Source: Mycoemilia scoparia (Eukaryota > Kickxellomycota > Kickxellomycetes > Kickxellales > Kickxellaceae). Taken from it: a DNA stretch of 25,606 nucleotides. A program made the position numbers and the translations under genes. The stretch lies in assembly GCA_027575805.1 (NCBI GenBank), contig JANBPU010000229.1:1-25606 (forward strand). Reading direction: 5' to 3'. How positions within the stretch are numbered: position 1 is the stretch's first letter; every line of letters begins with the position of its first letter. Below, piece by piece: positions 11,307 to 22,077 of the stretch. Under the pieces are notes generated by a model, which searched no databases, was not told the DNA's origin, and worked only from the letters and a program-made list of their open reading frames with translations.

Positions 11307-14300
11307 GGGACAGATTATCTGAAGTTACAGTTAGTTTTAGGCGTAGTAGGTCACGCTAAACTTGCATGTTTGTTTTGTTTTTGTTTGCAGAAATCATGGG
11401 TCTACTGCTAATCCTATTAACTTTATCTATACCTCTTCTGAATCAACCTCCGACTATGTGCCTATTTATTTCAAGTTTCACAAATTATCTACATGATAGA
11501 CTTATAAAATCAATGAGGTTTTGTGCATATGGTTTGTTTACATTTAATTATAAAGGAGGAGGGGCATTAAACGCTATTGTGGTTAGAGTACAACAGCAGC
11601 CACAACACGCAAAGGCGCTTAGACATTTATGATACAATTTATAAATAATTATAATAGCTGTATCATATGCTTTTCTTGCATATCACTGGATTGTTCTAAT
11701 GAATATATATGTTACTGTTGATTATGCAATATTCGGTTTAGGAGTTGAGAATTGTTTAGTATAGTGTTATAATCCTAGTTATCAAAACATACAAGGAACT
11801 TGCTGGATTAGTTGTTTTGAATTTACTCCATTAGGTATTTTTAGTCTAATCCTATACTTTAGGGATATTGTGAATTAATATCAAGCTAGTTAACAACTGT
11901 TTCTGTGCCTTGAGTACAAAACAGTGATTATTACAATATCTCTTATTATGGTGTTGTTGTAGGGAAAGAAAAAGACAAAGCACTATGTATCAATTGCAAC
12001 AAAAACAACTGTCGCAAGGTCAATTGCAAACTATAATGGTCCAAGGTGGTTTTGTGGACTTCAGTAATGAAAAGATGATAAGCCACTGCTCGGTACAAAT
12101 TGACAAACATCTAAAACAGCTACCATGTAAATTTAGAGCAAACGCATTGGTCTGAGTCTGTTGTAATGATGGCTAGTGTATACTGGGAGTAAATTTCACG
12201 CTGGTGTACAGAAAAAGGCTATTACACCCTCTGAGTTTTATAGCTATGTGCTTTATGTATAGTGGTTATTCTTACTACCTCCACCGCTATAACAACCTTT
12301 ATAATAATCACAGCCGCCACATCTAAATTTATATCAAGCTAAGACCGAATGTATGTGTACCTACAATGACAATTCCAGTTAACACATCAGTGATCAAGAA
12401 GGTAATGAAGTGATTGGTTAGCAAGTACTGCTGTAGGCAATTCTTTAGGTAATACAAACAAGTTTGGGAATCGGGCGTATTGTTTTTGGTCTATTGTGCG
12501 ACCAACTGTTGGAATTTGGCAACTTATATAGCTCAAGTGCTAAGAGCGTAGATGTATGGCCGTTTGGCCGATGTTTCAAGCTGAGTTGGTGTTTTAGTTG
12601 AATGATGGTGTTGATAATTTGTATCACTGAAGGCATTTGACTCTAGCTTTTTAAGCATGGCGTATACATTAGACATAAAGTCAACATACGAACTATCAGT
12701 CCCACAGCGATCCCTGGTTAATTTAGAGGTGTAGATTTATATAAGAGGAGGGGGGAACCAAGAGGATTTATCATGCTGCTGCTGTGAGTATTATATATTG
12801 TAGTAGATCTTTTATAACAACATCGGGTAGATACAGGAAAAATTGTTATATTACAGGTGTGCAGTGCTTGTGAATTGCTATTGATTTTAAGGTCTAGAAG
12901 AAAAGGTTAGAGAAAAATAGATGTAAGATTGGGGCTAACTATGCTTTATACATTGGGACTTCATGAATTACTTTTGGTATAAGACGTGGCAATGTTGGCT
13001 ATCTATTTCTTTTTTGTATCAAATATCCTAGGAAAAAGCAAACATACAGTCTCTAGCCTACACCTCTAAGTAAAAAGGTTGAGTTATAGATACTTGGCTA
13101 AAGTAAATATACAGCTCCTATAGTGAGTGAAGTTATATTTTGTTAATTCCCGTGTTATCTTGTTTAGGAGTCCTCCAAGCTTCAGGATGACTGTTAAAGC
13201 ATATACAATTATATATGATCTATGAGGTCGATGTACTATTGAAACACATTGATATACATATGGCAAGTTCTCCACCAAAAAGGAGCAGGCTGGTCGCCTC
13301 ATACATTCCCTGCAAGTCGGACCATAGGCCATATACTTTAGCTGGAGTCTCAGTGATGATTGGCCAGGATCCAGGGGGATATCCTAGTGCCCTTTTAGAG
13401 GAGACCATGCCATATGCAAACACAGATATGTATATGAATATATATATCTCTGTTAACATTGTACTTCAACCAGCGGTATTGTCTCTGTCGTTGTAAAAGT
13501 AGAAATACAGGCTTAGCTCATAAGCTAAACTTACCCCTCCCCCTTCTCCATTCCTCTATCACTCTTTTTACAAAATTTATACGACATACGGGTAAATACC
13601 CATCAGCGATCTAAAGCTCATTTTTATATAGTTCAATGCTTGCTTGTGCATGAATTAACTTCCATAACAACATAATATGCTTATAAATGTCCCTCTTTTA
13701 TCCATAAAAACCCATGGACAATATGCCGAGATCAATCAGCGTTGCTGAAAAGGGATTTTTGATACTGTAAAATCTGCATAAATTGTATGCAGAAAGCGCT
13801 ATAGTTGATTTATCGCATTATCCAAGGTTACAGAGACGATCTCAATAAAAACCTTTCTCGATTAGGAAAGACCAAATCTGAAAGAGTGCCATTGTTCGTT
13901 CCTATAATTAAACTTGTACGACTCAAGTAGTCCCTAGGCTGATTATCGGCTAAACTGATAGATATTTTTGACAAAAACACCGAAACCCGAAACAGGTCTG
14001 GGTCTGCCTTAGAGAGAGAGAGCGCACATGGGTGTGGTGAGCCTCCTCAGGATCTTTTTGGCGAGCTGCTTAAACATAAGTGCGGTAAAAATAAATAAAT
14101 GCGATATCAGGCATGATTGTTTACCTTTTTGGTATAAAGTCCATATTCATATGTGTCATAATCCTGGTATATGATATCTCATCATTAATTAAAACAAGCA
14201 TCTTCAGTACTATTTTAGAGTTCCCATCATTGCCATTTTTGTTTTATAGCATGTATATTTTATATTGTTCAAGCGTAACGATGTCCAAAAAGGCAAGCGA

Positions 14301-14360
14301 ACAATCACCAATTATCCACCACCATTTCTACAAGGCTTTCATTTATCTAGTTGGCCACAA

Positions 14361-14485
14361 GTTCACGAAGCCTTAGGCGAAATTGGCCCCCAGGAGTTAG
14401 TTGCATATTGGGTGAATGATGGTTGAGCCAAAATCTGATGAGGGCCCATTTCTGCCTACCATAGGACCGGTCACTAGTGAAATCT
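14361..14485 (+). repeat. Dispersed repeat, copy 2
   Basis: Partner of 9803-9922, about 4.5 kb away in direct orientation. The two share ends (TTCAC near the left, CTAGTGAAATC near the right) and differ by many point changes and a few small gaps, which indicates an old duplication. Confidence 0.6.
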
Positions 14486-15437
14486 CATGTTATTCAATTT
14501 TTGGGTTGATAGATCCAAGTAGAGCCATCATTATCTTTTCAACCACATTTGCTCCCTGTGAGACATATTTTTAGTTTCTGAAGATACTTTGAAGGTGAAA
14601 TTTTCGATAAATTAATTGAAAAATGCATATTCTATAATTAAATGTCCATAGCTTGAATCAAGAGCTTTTCTTTAAAACACACCTATCTTGATTCATTACG
14701 TTGATAGTATTTGAAGCGTTCTTTTGCACATACAGATATTGAAAGCTTTTCCAAGCATTGCTACAATTGATAGAGTTACACTGGCGTCATTTTTTGCCCT
14801 TTCTATACCCATAAATAAATACATATATAAACATATTACCTTCCTATAATTGCATATCTGCTTGGCTTTCAAGAAAGTAAACATTCATATATTATAATAT
14901 TAATGGTTGGTATGCAAAGACTATTGAGTATGCAATACTGAAAGCAACAAAAAATGAAAGATGTCTTCCCCAGTGAATAAAGTGGGTAATATCAATGGTA
15001 CGTGCTTGTGGAATCAGCATCCCTACCCATTGAAAAACTTCTTTTGGTCAAGAGATCAATGTATTTTATGTTGAAAGAGCCTTGATTCTACAATAATAAA
15101 AACAAGACTTGGTCGAAAGAGCACAACCTCTTTTCAACCCTTTCCACATGTCATTGATCAAATCAATGCTAGTCCTCACACAGATATATACAAATTACAA
15201 TCACCTTGGCTTTGAAGTTTTTTAGAAATATTTGTATCATTATTCAACATGCTCAGAAGCACAAAGAAACTATAAAAATGGAGAGATCAATGGTTTGGAA
15301 TATTCTTAGGTCAATCAATAAATATTCATTTGCATCACCCGATCTTCTTCAAAAAGAGCTCGCGTGAGTAAAAACGTAGTTAATCCGAATAATATCTGGT
15401 GAAATTTTACAGGGGATCAAGTGTGAAATAGATAGAA

Positions 15438-16150
15438 ATGTGTCCTCAGGGTTTGGCCCAATCATTGGCCATTTCACATGCAATTCCTGAGGACTCACCT
15501 TTGCTTAAGGCTGTGCGAGATCTGACCAACTTCAAACTGTGGCAAAATAAAGTGTGGAATGATTGGGACGATGGCACAAATTGAGGATAGCGCTCTAAAC
15601 TACGTCACATCTAATTTACAGATGACGAGTGATCATTTTAAGCAGGCAGTGCACTAATTACAAAACATTATTCAATATAAAATCCAACCCTATTGTATAT
15701 CTAACTTGGATGACATTACTTCTCTCAGCCAATGCATCAAAGGCATGCTCAATATTTCATTAGCAAGCTAACTATAACTAAAGCCCTGCTAGTATACAAA
15801 AGCAATCCCATGGTGATAACAAGACTCCCGCAGACTAATTATTCAATGAAGAGGTCCAAAGAAGTCTATGAGCATATAAAATCACAAAGCACATCGTGAT
15901 AGATAATATATATGGTCTGGATATTACACTACTGTCCGACTTAGTAACAAGCTACATTAGAAAGCAAAGGTTAGAGTAATGATAGTGGCAGCTTGCCAGT
16001 AGGAGTGCTTTGAGTTGACCAAGTTATAGCATTTGGAAAAAATGTTTGTCTTCACTGGCCTGAGAGGAAGAAGGAAAAGCAAAGAAAAAGGCGAAACACC
16101 TCTTTGCCAGATTATCATATGACTCCGAATGCTGAGAGGCTTTGATGGGC
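15438..16150 (+). pseudogene. Possible decayed gag-like coding remnant
   Basis: A short frame (15438-15584, 48 codons) contains an IPEDSPLLKAVRDLTNFKLW segment that looks like coding sequence. A shift of one frame continues from 15580 as a mostly open stretch (IEDSALNYVTSNLQMTSDHF...) with one internal stop, to about 15770. Near 16044-16145 a Lys/Arg-rich segment (VCLHWPERKKEKQRKRRN) recalls the basic region around a gag zinc knuckle, but only a Cys and a His remain. The order of a polar helical segment followed by a basic nucleic-acid-binding tail suits a retrotransposon gag. Family assignment is inference; it might be another kind of dead gene. Confidence 0.3.
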
Positions 16151-17040
16151 GAAGCTGTAAATATCCTTTAAAAATTCAAGACTTCCAAAATAGATGAGGT
16201 CGCAAGACAAGCTGAATAGCCAGTAGAATTGATCACACATTTACAGACTATAATTGTAACTTTTAAGAACAATAGCTCTTGCGATGCATACATGCGGTTT
16301 ATATGATCTTGGTGTCAAAGCTGGCTGACTGACCGCCCGGTTGGTTACAGGCATCAGTGCCTTGGCTTTGAACCACCCCTCTCTCTCTCTACACCTGACC
16401 TCCCCTCCAAAAAGCCCTTGTGGCGAACACAAATAAGAGGCACAGCTTTGGTACACAAATGTTTATGGTTGCAGCACTATCAAATAAGCAATGGTATGTG
16501 GGTGCGTGTGTGGGTGGTTAGCCTCCCCCTTTCAAGTTTCTAGGGTTTGTCAACTCATCCCTGTAACGCCCCCTAAAGTTACACATGATTGATTGGTGCC
16601 TTCTATAGAAAGGGTTTTTCTATTGTATTACACCTAAGATTTGCAGATAATATTTGTAAGCCTCTCGCTCTCTCTGCATATGTTTGTTCGGACGCGTGTG
16701 TCTGTGTGTGCGAGTACCCTCTCAAAGAGACTACACCCTCCTATGTATCTACTGAGTGCAATACTCCATGACATGCTTGCTCCATTTCTGCTTTGGCGTC
16801 CCTTTTTAGTTTCCAACTCAGATAGACGTATACATAGAAGATGCAGATGTTGGTCTCGAATATGCTTATAAACCAGATGACCTGGAGTATATTTTCTATT
16901 TCAATAACCATTAGGCTATCTTCATCCGACTCCACACAAATCCTCTCTAACTTTCCCAGACTAACCCCAAGTTTCTAGTATCCCCATCTTAATAATAGTC
17001 TTTTCTATTTTATTTCTCAAGTTACTAGGCAAACAACAAA

Positions 17041-18570
17041 ATGCTCTCCAACCCACTTTCCTACGGACATTCTGATCCTGTGGGCCCAGAGCAGCAGCAA
17101 TTTGGGTCTTCGTCACCCCTAATGTCTCCTCCTCAAGTTCATCATAAGCAACATCGGTCGTACTCTGTTTTCTATCCCAGTCACAAAACAGTCAGTGGCA
17201 GCCTCGAAAACTCCATCATGAATCGCCAACTACCTGTTCCGTCTCCTAGCGCCTACTCTCCTGGCGCCAATAAGCAGGGAATTATCAAGGAGCAGATTAA
17301 TAGCCTGAGTCTTTCTACCAACATATCTCGACCAACCAAATGGCGTTCACCTCTTGGTTTCCCGGAAACTCCTACTCCCTCTCCATTACCATCGCCTACC
17401 ACCACTATTGCAACTAATGGCTCTGCCAAGGAGAACTCCTCTCGTTCTTGCTCGGGTTCATCAACATCGTCATCGTCATCAGACCTAACTTGCCTAAACA
17501 CTCCTCCCCCACCTTCGCTCCAAAAGCTCTACCAAAAGCCACAGCACCACTTGGATATTCGCCGTCACAGCACCAACACAATCTCTCCAATTAATGCCAG
17601 GACCACCGGAAAGGTAAAAAAACTAGCCATGGAGAGAACTCGTGCACTATTCACCAGATCCCCCAACATCTTTATGCTCTACCGCTCCGACAAAAGCAAA
17701 GAAATCAAACGCCAGCAAAAAAACAGCAGTGACATCAACCAGACCGAAGTCTCCCGCATAGCCAAACAGTACTGGGAAAAAGAAACCGAAAAGGTCAAAG
17801 ACATATATAAAAAGCGTGGAGAACAATGTAAAAAAGAAATCGAGAAGCGACAAATCGAATGGTTAAAAAATCATCCTCAGGCCATCGAGATGTTTGTGGG
17901 TTATGGAAGTGCCTCTGGAGAGAAAAAAAACACCAATAGCAGCAGCAGAGGAAGTGTTACTGGCAAAAGAAAGAGAAGTAATTATGATTATCGCCAATTC
18001 TTTTCTTTACCAAATACATTTTTGGAATTCCGCAAGGATATGTTGGATGAAATAATGGCCAAAGATCCGGGACTTAACCAAAAAATCGTATCCAAAAAGT
18101 GTGCGCTAGCTTGGAAAAATCAACCCGAAAGTGTCAAAAGAATATACCAAGATCGGTGCAAGAAAAGTAAGGACCAGAAGTTGCGGATTGTTGCGGATAT
18201 TATTTTTGAGGATATTATAAATGAGATGAAAGAAAATGGCGAGGACATCTTTAGTGTTGATGAAAATGATAATAGAGGTGGTGGTGGTGGTGTTATTGGT
18301 GGGTTTAATATTCAGGATGAAGAAGATGAAGAAGAACTTGGTGTTGAAAATGTTGATATTGAACTTGGTAGTGATGGCCATGAAACTCATCTGATGCCTT
18401 CTACGCCTTGTCCAACACCAATTTTCCATACAATTGGTCGTCGCCACTCTAGCTACCAGCCATTGGTTTCGACATCTCCAACTCGTCCATTTAAAATCCA
18501 AAAAACTCTTGGACATCTTCACCGTATTTCTAGCCTTATGAATCCTGTATCTGACAATGATGATGAATAG
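17041..18570 (+). CDS. Protein with two HMG-like boxes (MATA-HMG type), nuclear DNA-binding regulator
   Basis: A single-exon gene for 509 aa, with its ATG after AAA. Residues 1-200 are Ser/Pro/Thr-rich. Box 1 (about 206-272) opens RSPNIFMLYR, the hallmark start of fungal MATA-type HMG boxes, and keeps the core Trp in QYWEKE and the Tyr in DIYKKR. Box 2 (about 320-383) opens LPNTFLEFRKD, with Trp in LAWKNQP and Tyr in RIYQDRCKKSKD, and is more diverged. A basic GKRKRS patch (308-313) between them is a likely nuclear localisation signal. An acidic stretch (426-432) and Gly run (413-417) follow. HMG boxes bend DNA through the minor groove; MATA-type members include mating-type regulators. No usual mating-locus partner gene is visible nearby, so a mating role is only a possibility. 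Confidence 0.85.
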   Translation: MLSNPLSYGHSDPVGPEQQQFGSSSPLMSPPQVHHKQHRSYSVFYPSHKTVSGSLENSIMNRQLPVPSPSAYSPGANKQGIIKEQINSLSLSTNISRPTKWRSPLGFPETPTPSPLPSPTTTIATNGSAKENSSRSCSGSSTSSSSSDLTCLNTPPPPSLQKLYQKPQHHLDIRRHSTNTISPINARTTGKVKKLAMERTRALFTRSPNIFMLYRSDKSKEIKRQQKNSSDINQTEVSRIAKQYWEKETEKVKDIYKKRGEQCKKEIEKRQIEWLKNHPQAIEMFVGYGSASGEKKNTNSSSRGSVTGKRKRSNYDYRQFFSLPNTFLEFRKDMLDEIMAKDPGLNQKIVSKKCALAWKNQPESVKRIYQDRCKKSKDQKLRIVADIIFEDIINEMKENGEDIFSVDENDNRGGGGGVIGGFNIQDEEDEEELGVENVDIELGSDGHETHLMPSTPCPTPIFHTIGRRHSSYQPLVSTSPTRPFKIQKTLGHLHRISSLMNPVSDNDDE

Positions 18571-18704
18571 TTATGAAAAATGGACTTTGTTTAATGATCA
18601 TTATTTATATAATCTCCCACCCTATTTCCCTTAATATTTAACGTTTTCTTTTAATTTTTTTTCATGTTTTTTAGCTTGATTACTTGTTTTCCTTTTTCAA
18701 TAGA

Positions 18705-18710
18705 AATAAA
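18705..18710 (+). promoter_or_regulatory. AATAAA polyadenylation signal for the HMG-box gene
   Basis: A canonical AATAAA about 135 bp after the HMG-gene stop codon, followed at once by a second AATAAA-like motif. Fungal 3' ends are less strict than this, so the assignment is tentative. Confidence 0.4.
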
Positions 18711-19637
18711 ATAAATGTCTATTCATATATTCTTTGGTAAATAAAAATTACAGTTTGATAAAGGTTGGATTTTATCAAATTAAACTTTTATACCTAAAAC
18801 TGTTATTACTATTATTATTATTATTTGTATTTGCATTTGAAATATAAATACTTTACAGTTGTAAATCATATTCTCTACTATGACTATTATTATTACATTG
18901 GCTTTGTATTTAGTAGCTGTACTTTGGATTTAAACCTTTGCAACAAATGTATATTTTTAAAATCGTTAGTTTTGAAAAATGTATATCTCGTGAGCAATTG
19001 TATTGTCATCAGACATCATCAAGAATAATAAGCTAAATATAGTAGCTGTAGAAATATATCTTGTGATTATGTAAATTGTTTCTGTTCTTAAAGAAGTGTA
19101 CTCTGAAATAATTGGCAAAAAATATGTCATACTACTCCGACAATTATCGCATTTCTTCAACAACTCCACAATTGGCGATGATGATGATGCTGTTTGACTA
19201 TTATTTTATTATAAGTTATTTTATTTTTAGGTTCATGTATGCTTGTCTTTGGTTGTTTAGCTCTATACCGAAATCATATCAGATCATGTGTATTGGCATT
19301 TATCCTTGTTATAATAGTAAATAATTTAGAAGGCTGAAGCGAGAAAACTTTACAATGCAGAAATATGTATTTTTTAAAATGTTCTTATTTGATGTACTAT
19401 TTATACTTGCGAGAAATTTATTTGCTATAAATATAATATATGGTGTTTCCTTTTGCATTATAATTATAGTTTTTCGTTACACAATTGACTTATATTTTTA
19501 CTATCTCAATCAAATTGAATGTAATGTATTAAGGCCTTTGTATTATCCTTTTTGACATAAACTTTAGAACGATTGTTACTATTATTATGATACTACAGAA
19601 GTGATGGATGTATTATGAATTGTATCTGAATTTTAAT

Positions 19638-19778
19638 TTAATTGCCGAAATAACTCAACACAATAATCTTTTGTGTATTTATAAATGGAGATATTGTGTG
19701 TTCTCATTACTATCTGATTTTTGGACTATACTGACTGGAGGGTGCCTCTCGGCATCCGCACCCATTTTCGGCAATTAA
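19638..19778. repeat. Small unit bounded by a 13-bp perfect inverted repeat
   Basis: TTAATTGCCGAAA at 19638-19650 is matched by its exact reverse complement at 19766-19778. Inside, near the right end, GGGTGC and GCACCC can pair as a six-bp hairpin with a 12-base loop (about 19740-19763). It may be a tiny MITE, but a match of this length could arise by chance in 25 kb. Confidence 0.3.
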
Positions 19779-19804
19779 TTGTAATAAAAAATATAAGTTT
19801 GGAC

Positions 19805-19824
19805 TATATATATATATATATATA
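19805..19824. repeat. (TA)10 microsatellite
   Basis: A perfect 20-bp TA dinucleotide run. Confidence 0.9.
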
Positions 19825-21439
19825 ACTGATATGCAAAGCTTTTTTTGTTATTCATGTATAAAATAGATATACCACACAATATAGTCTTGTAGAATTGTAT
19901 CTATAGAGCAGCGTTTGACTATTTTATTATTACTAGACAACGCTTGACCACAGGCCATTATGTATTCATCTGGGTGAGACTTGTAACTAGAGATGCCCTT
20001 ATCAATCCTTAGCTTAGCCCGCTGTAAGTTATTAGAGCTGAATTAAAGGTACTATAATTTGTAATTATATTTTAAAGTATTATGTACAAACGCTACCTGC
20101 ACTGACATATACATATACATACACCTATATGAGAGATGTTTAATACTCTCTATCTCTCTCACTAGAGCGACCAATAAATAATTTTTGTTTCAAACATAAT
20201 GTGGCACCGTTCCCCACACTTAATCAACAATGAATGTGAAATACTTTGTTTTTTATAATTTCAATTGAGAGGTGTGATGAAGAGATGCCTTCATCATTAT
20301 ACCATGTGACTACCAGCATCACAAGCCGCTCTAATACTACAGCTAGCTTTCAACTAAACCCATTGCACAAAAGCAATTTTCAGCCTTAATTGTTAACGAC
20401 AAAAAGCCGTTTGATAAGACAATTCCATCAATTATTGTACACATAGCCACCCAGAAAGATACAAAAATAATGGCTCTTATGCAAAAGTTTATTAAAACTG
20501 GTATTGTTTATCATAAAGGGGTACATCTCATTGGTCATATGTATGTATTCTGTATGCATCTGCTTTGCATTATATAATAATAACGCTTGAAATAAATTTT
20601 CGATTTCGTACCTTTACATACAGCTTAAATTGCATGTATTTATTGGGATGGTTGGTTGTTTAGTTGCTGGTTTTATTAAGGCCATTTAGTAACAACATTA
20701 TCGCTTGGTCATGATAATCCCTGTCATCATAGTCATGAGAACTCATGGCAATTGTAAAAAAATGTAAAACTAGTTACTCTTTCATTGTTTTTTATTACAC
20801 TTAAAATCGCAACTATCTCACAATATTTTTGTGCAAGTTATTGTAGTATTGAGCAAATGTATCATGCCAGAAGCTATGATCCCCTCCTATATATATCTCC
20901 CAGACATATTTATTTCACGAAAAGGATATCTCTATAAGCATTTCTATGCCTGTATGCATACGCAGTCACATGCCCAATATGTGATTTCTCAAAAAGGTGG
21001 ACAGGAAAGAGGGAAAGAAGTTCTCTAAACTACAAGAGATCGACTTTTTTCTTGGCTATTTTTAAATATGATCAATCAAAAGATGACCATATGTTTGATG
21101 TAGATATGAAAAATAGAAATAAGTCAAAATATTTGATATAAGGGAATCACCGAATAATTTCATTTGGATTTTTACTAGCCCGACATTGAATAGATCTATT
21201 ATCAATCACAAGATTACATTTAACTCTGCTTATAAGCCAAATTTGCAGAGAAGGGAAAAGGTCTTTAGGACCCATTAATCACCTGCTGTTATTATTGTTT
21301 TATACATATTCTGCCACATATAAGTATAGCCTTATTGGTTTTGTTGTAGTTGCATTTAAACTTTATAATTTTTAGATTGATCAATCCATTTTGATTTATA
21401 TTTGTGGAAATGCGTGTGTGTAATTTTAATAAATAAAAC

Positions 21440-22054
21440 TGTCCAATCACCACCAGAATACGCAACTAGTATTTATTCAAATAAATACTTTATACAGTAA
21501 TAATAGCTGGGGGCTATAAAATAACCTCGCTATTGTATTGATTATAGTCTGTGTTTTTAATACTTCTATTACTTTACCTACTGCTTGTATTTGATCTTCT
21601 AACTTTCCTATATCACTTAATATACATACATACTATGCATATTTTTAAATTTCCACACATGTATATACATAACATCATATTTAAAATATGACAGGTTCAA
21701 GCTATCTAGAATGGTTTAGAACTAATCTGATTAATTCTTCTTTAATTAAGTTAATTCAGAATCAATTAGAATCCAGAAGTAAGGGTCTTATCCCTTTTAC
21801 CTCTTTTATAGCTTTAATAGTTTACAATGAAGGATAATTTTTATATTCATTTAGCTTTTAATAATCATACTTGTATTTAGTTTTTACGCGAATAATACGT
21901 AAGTATAAAAGGATAAATAAGATTTATGATGAAATAATAAACCTGAAAATTCTAACCAAGAACTAAAAGGAAATAGTAAATACTATCAAACAACTATTCT
22001 CATTTTGTTCTATTTCGACTTATGGGTTGGGATTAATTACATTGTCATGTAACA
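21440..22054 (-). repeat. 3' LTR of the chromovirus (about 615 bp)
   Basis: The inner end is well supported: the minus strand reads a polypurine tract and then TGTTACATGAC at 22054. The outer end is placed at 21440, where the strand reads ATTGGACA, giving TGT...ACA ends. Within it, TATAAAAG at 21810-21803 and AATAAA at 21477-21472 lie in the order expected for U3, R and U5. The 5' LTR is outside the window, so the outer border and target duplication cannot be verified. Confidence 0.6.
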
Positions 22055-22068
22055 TTCTCCCCTTCTTT
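22055..22068 (-). other. Polypurine tract (plus-strand primer site)
   Basis: The minus strand reads AAAGAAGGGGAGAA immediately before the TG that opens the 3' LTR and ten bases after the final stop codon of pol. This is the expected position and composition for the plus-strand primer of an LTR element. Confidence 0.85.
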
Positions 22069-22077
22069 AAAATTATG

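Larger units (their letters stand above)
8863..17040. other. 8.2-kb gene-poor AT-rich region with repeats and transposon debris
   Basis: No frame in this stretch looks like an intact conserved gene. It holds a (CT)16 tract, a (GACA)5 tract, two copies of a diverged ~115-bp repeat (about 9803-9922 and 14361-14485), a possible decayed gag region (15438-16150) and, at the right end, pyrimidine-rich sequence leading into the HMG-box gene. The longest frames (11366-11632, 13215-13496 and 14113-14376, all plus) have no recognisable motifs. An unrecognised multi-exon or noncoding RNA gene could still lie here. Confidence 0.55.
18571..21439. other. AT-rich intergenic region between the HMG-box gene and the retrotransposon
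   Basis: Very AT-rich, with many short frames on both strands that carry no recognisable motif. It holds a (TA)10 tract, a small inverted-repeat unit (19638-19778) and a 76-codon stop-free stretch at 20347-20577. No RNA gene was recognised. Confidence 0.5.

Noticed and set aside
11366..11632. 88-aa plus-strand frame preceded by a good-looking TTTGTTTGCAG splice acceptor
   Set aside because: No motif recognised and no partner exon found upstream or downstream; the hydrophobic start is what AT-rich DNA often gives by chance.
11950..12010. Cys/Asn/Lys-rich reading resembling a zinc knuckle (CINCNKNNC)
   Set aside because: The frame closes within a few tens of codons and lacks the His and Gly spacing of a CCHC knuckle.
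12723..13069. 12-bp inverted repeat TTAGAGGTGTAG with a ~350-bp spacer
   Set aside because: Match does not extend beyond 12 bp and a pair of this size is expected by chance in a window this long.
13084..13496. Overlapping frames on both strands (82, 93 and 79 aa)
   Set aside because: Three mutually overlapping frames with no family resemblance; a chance opening in a locally GC-richer patch.
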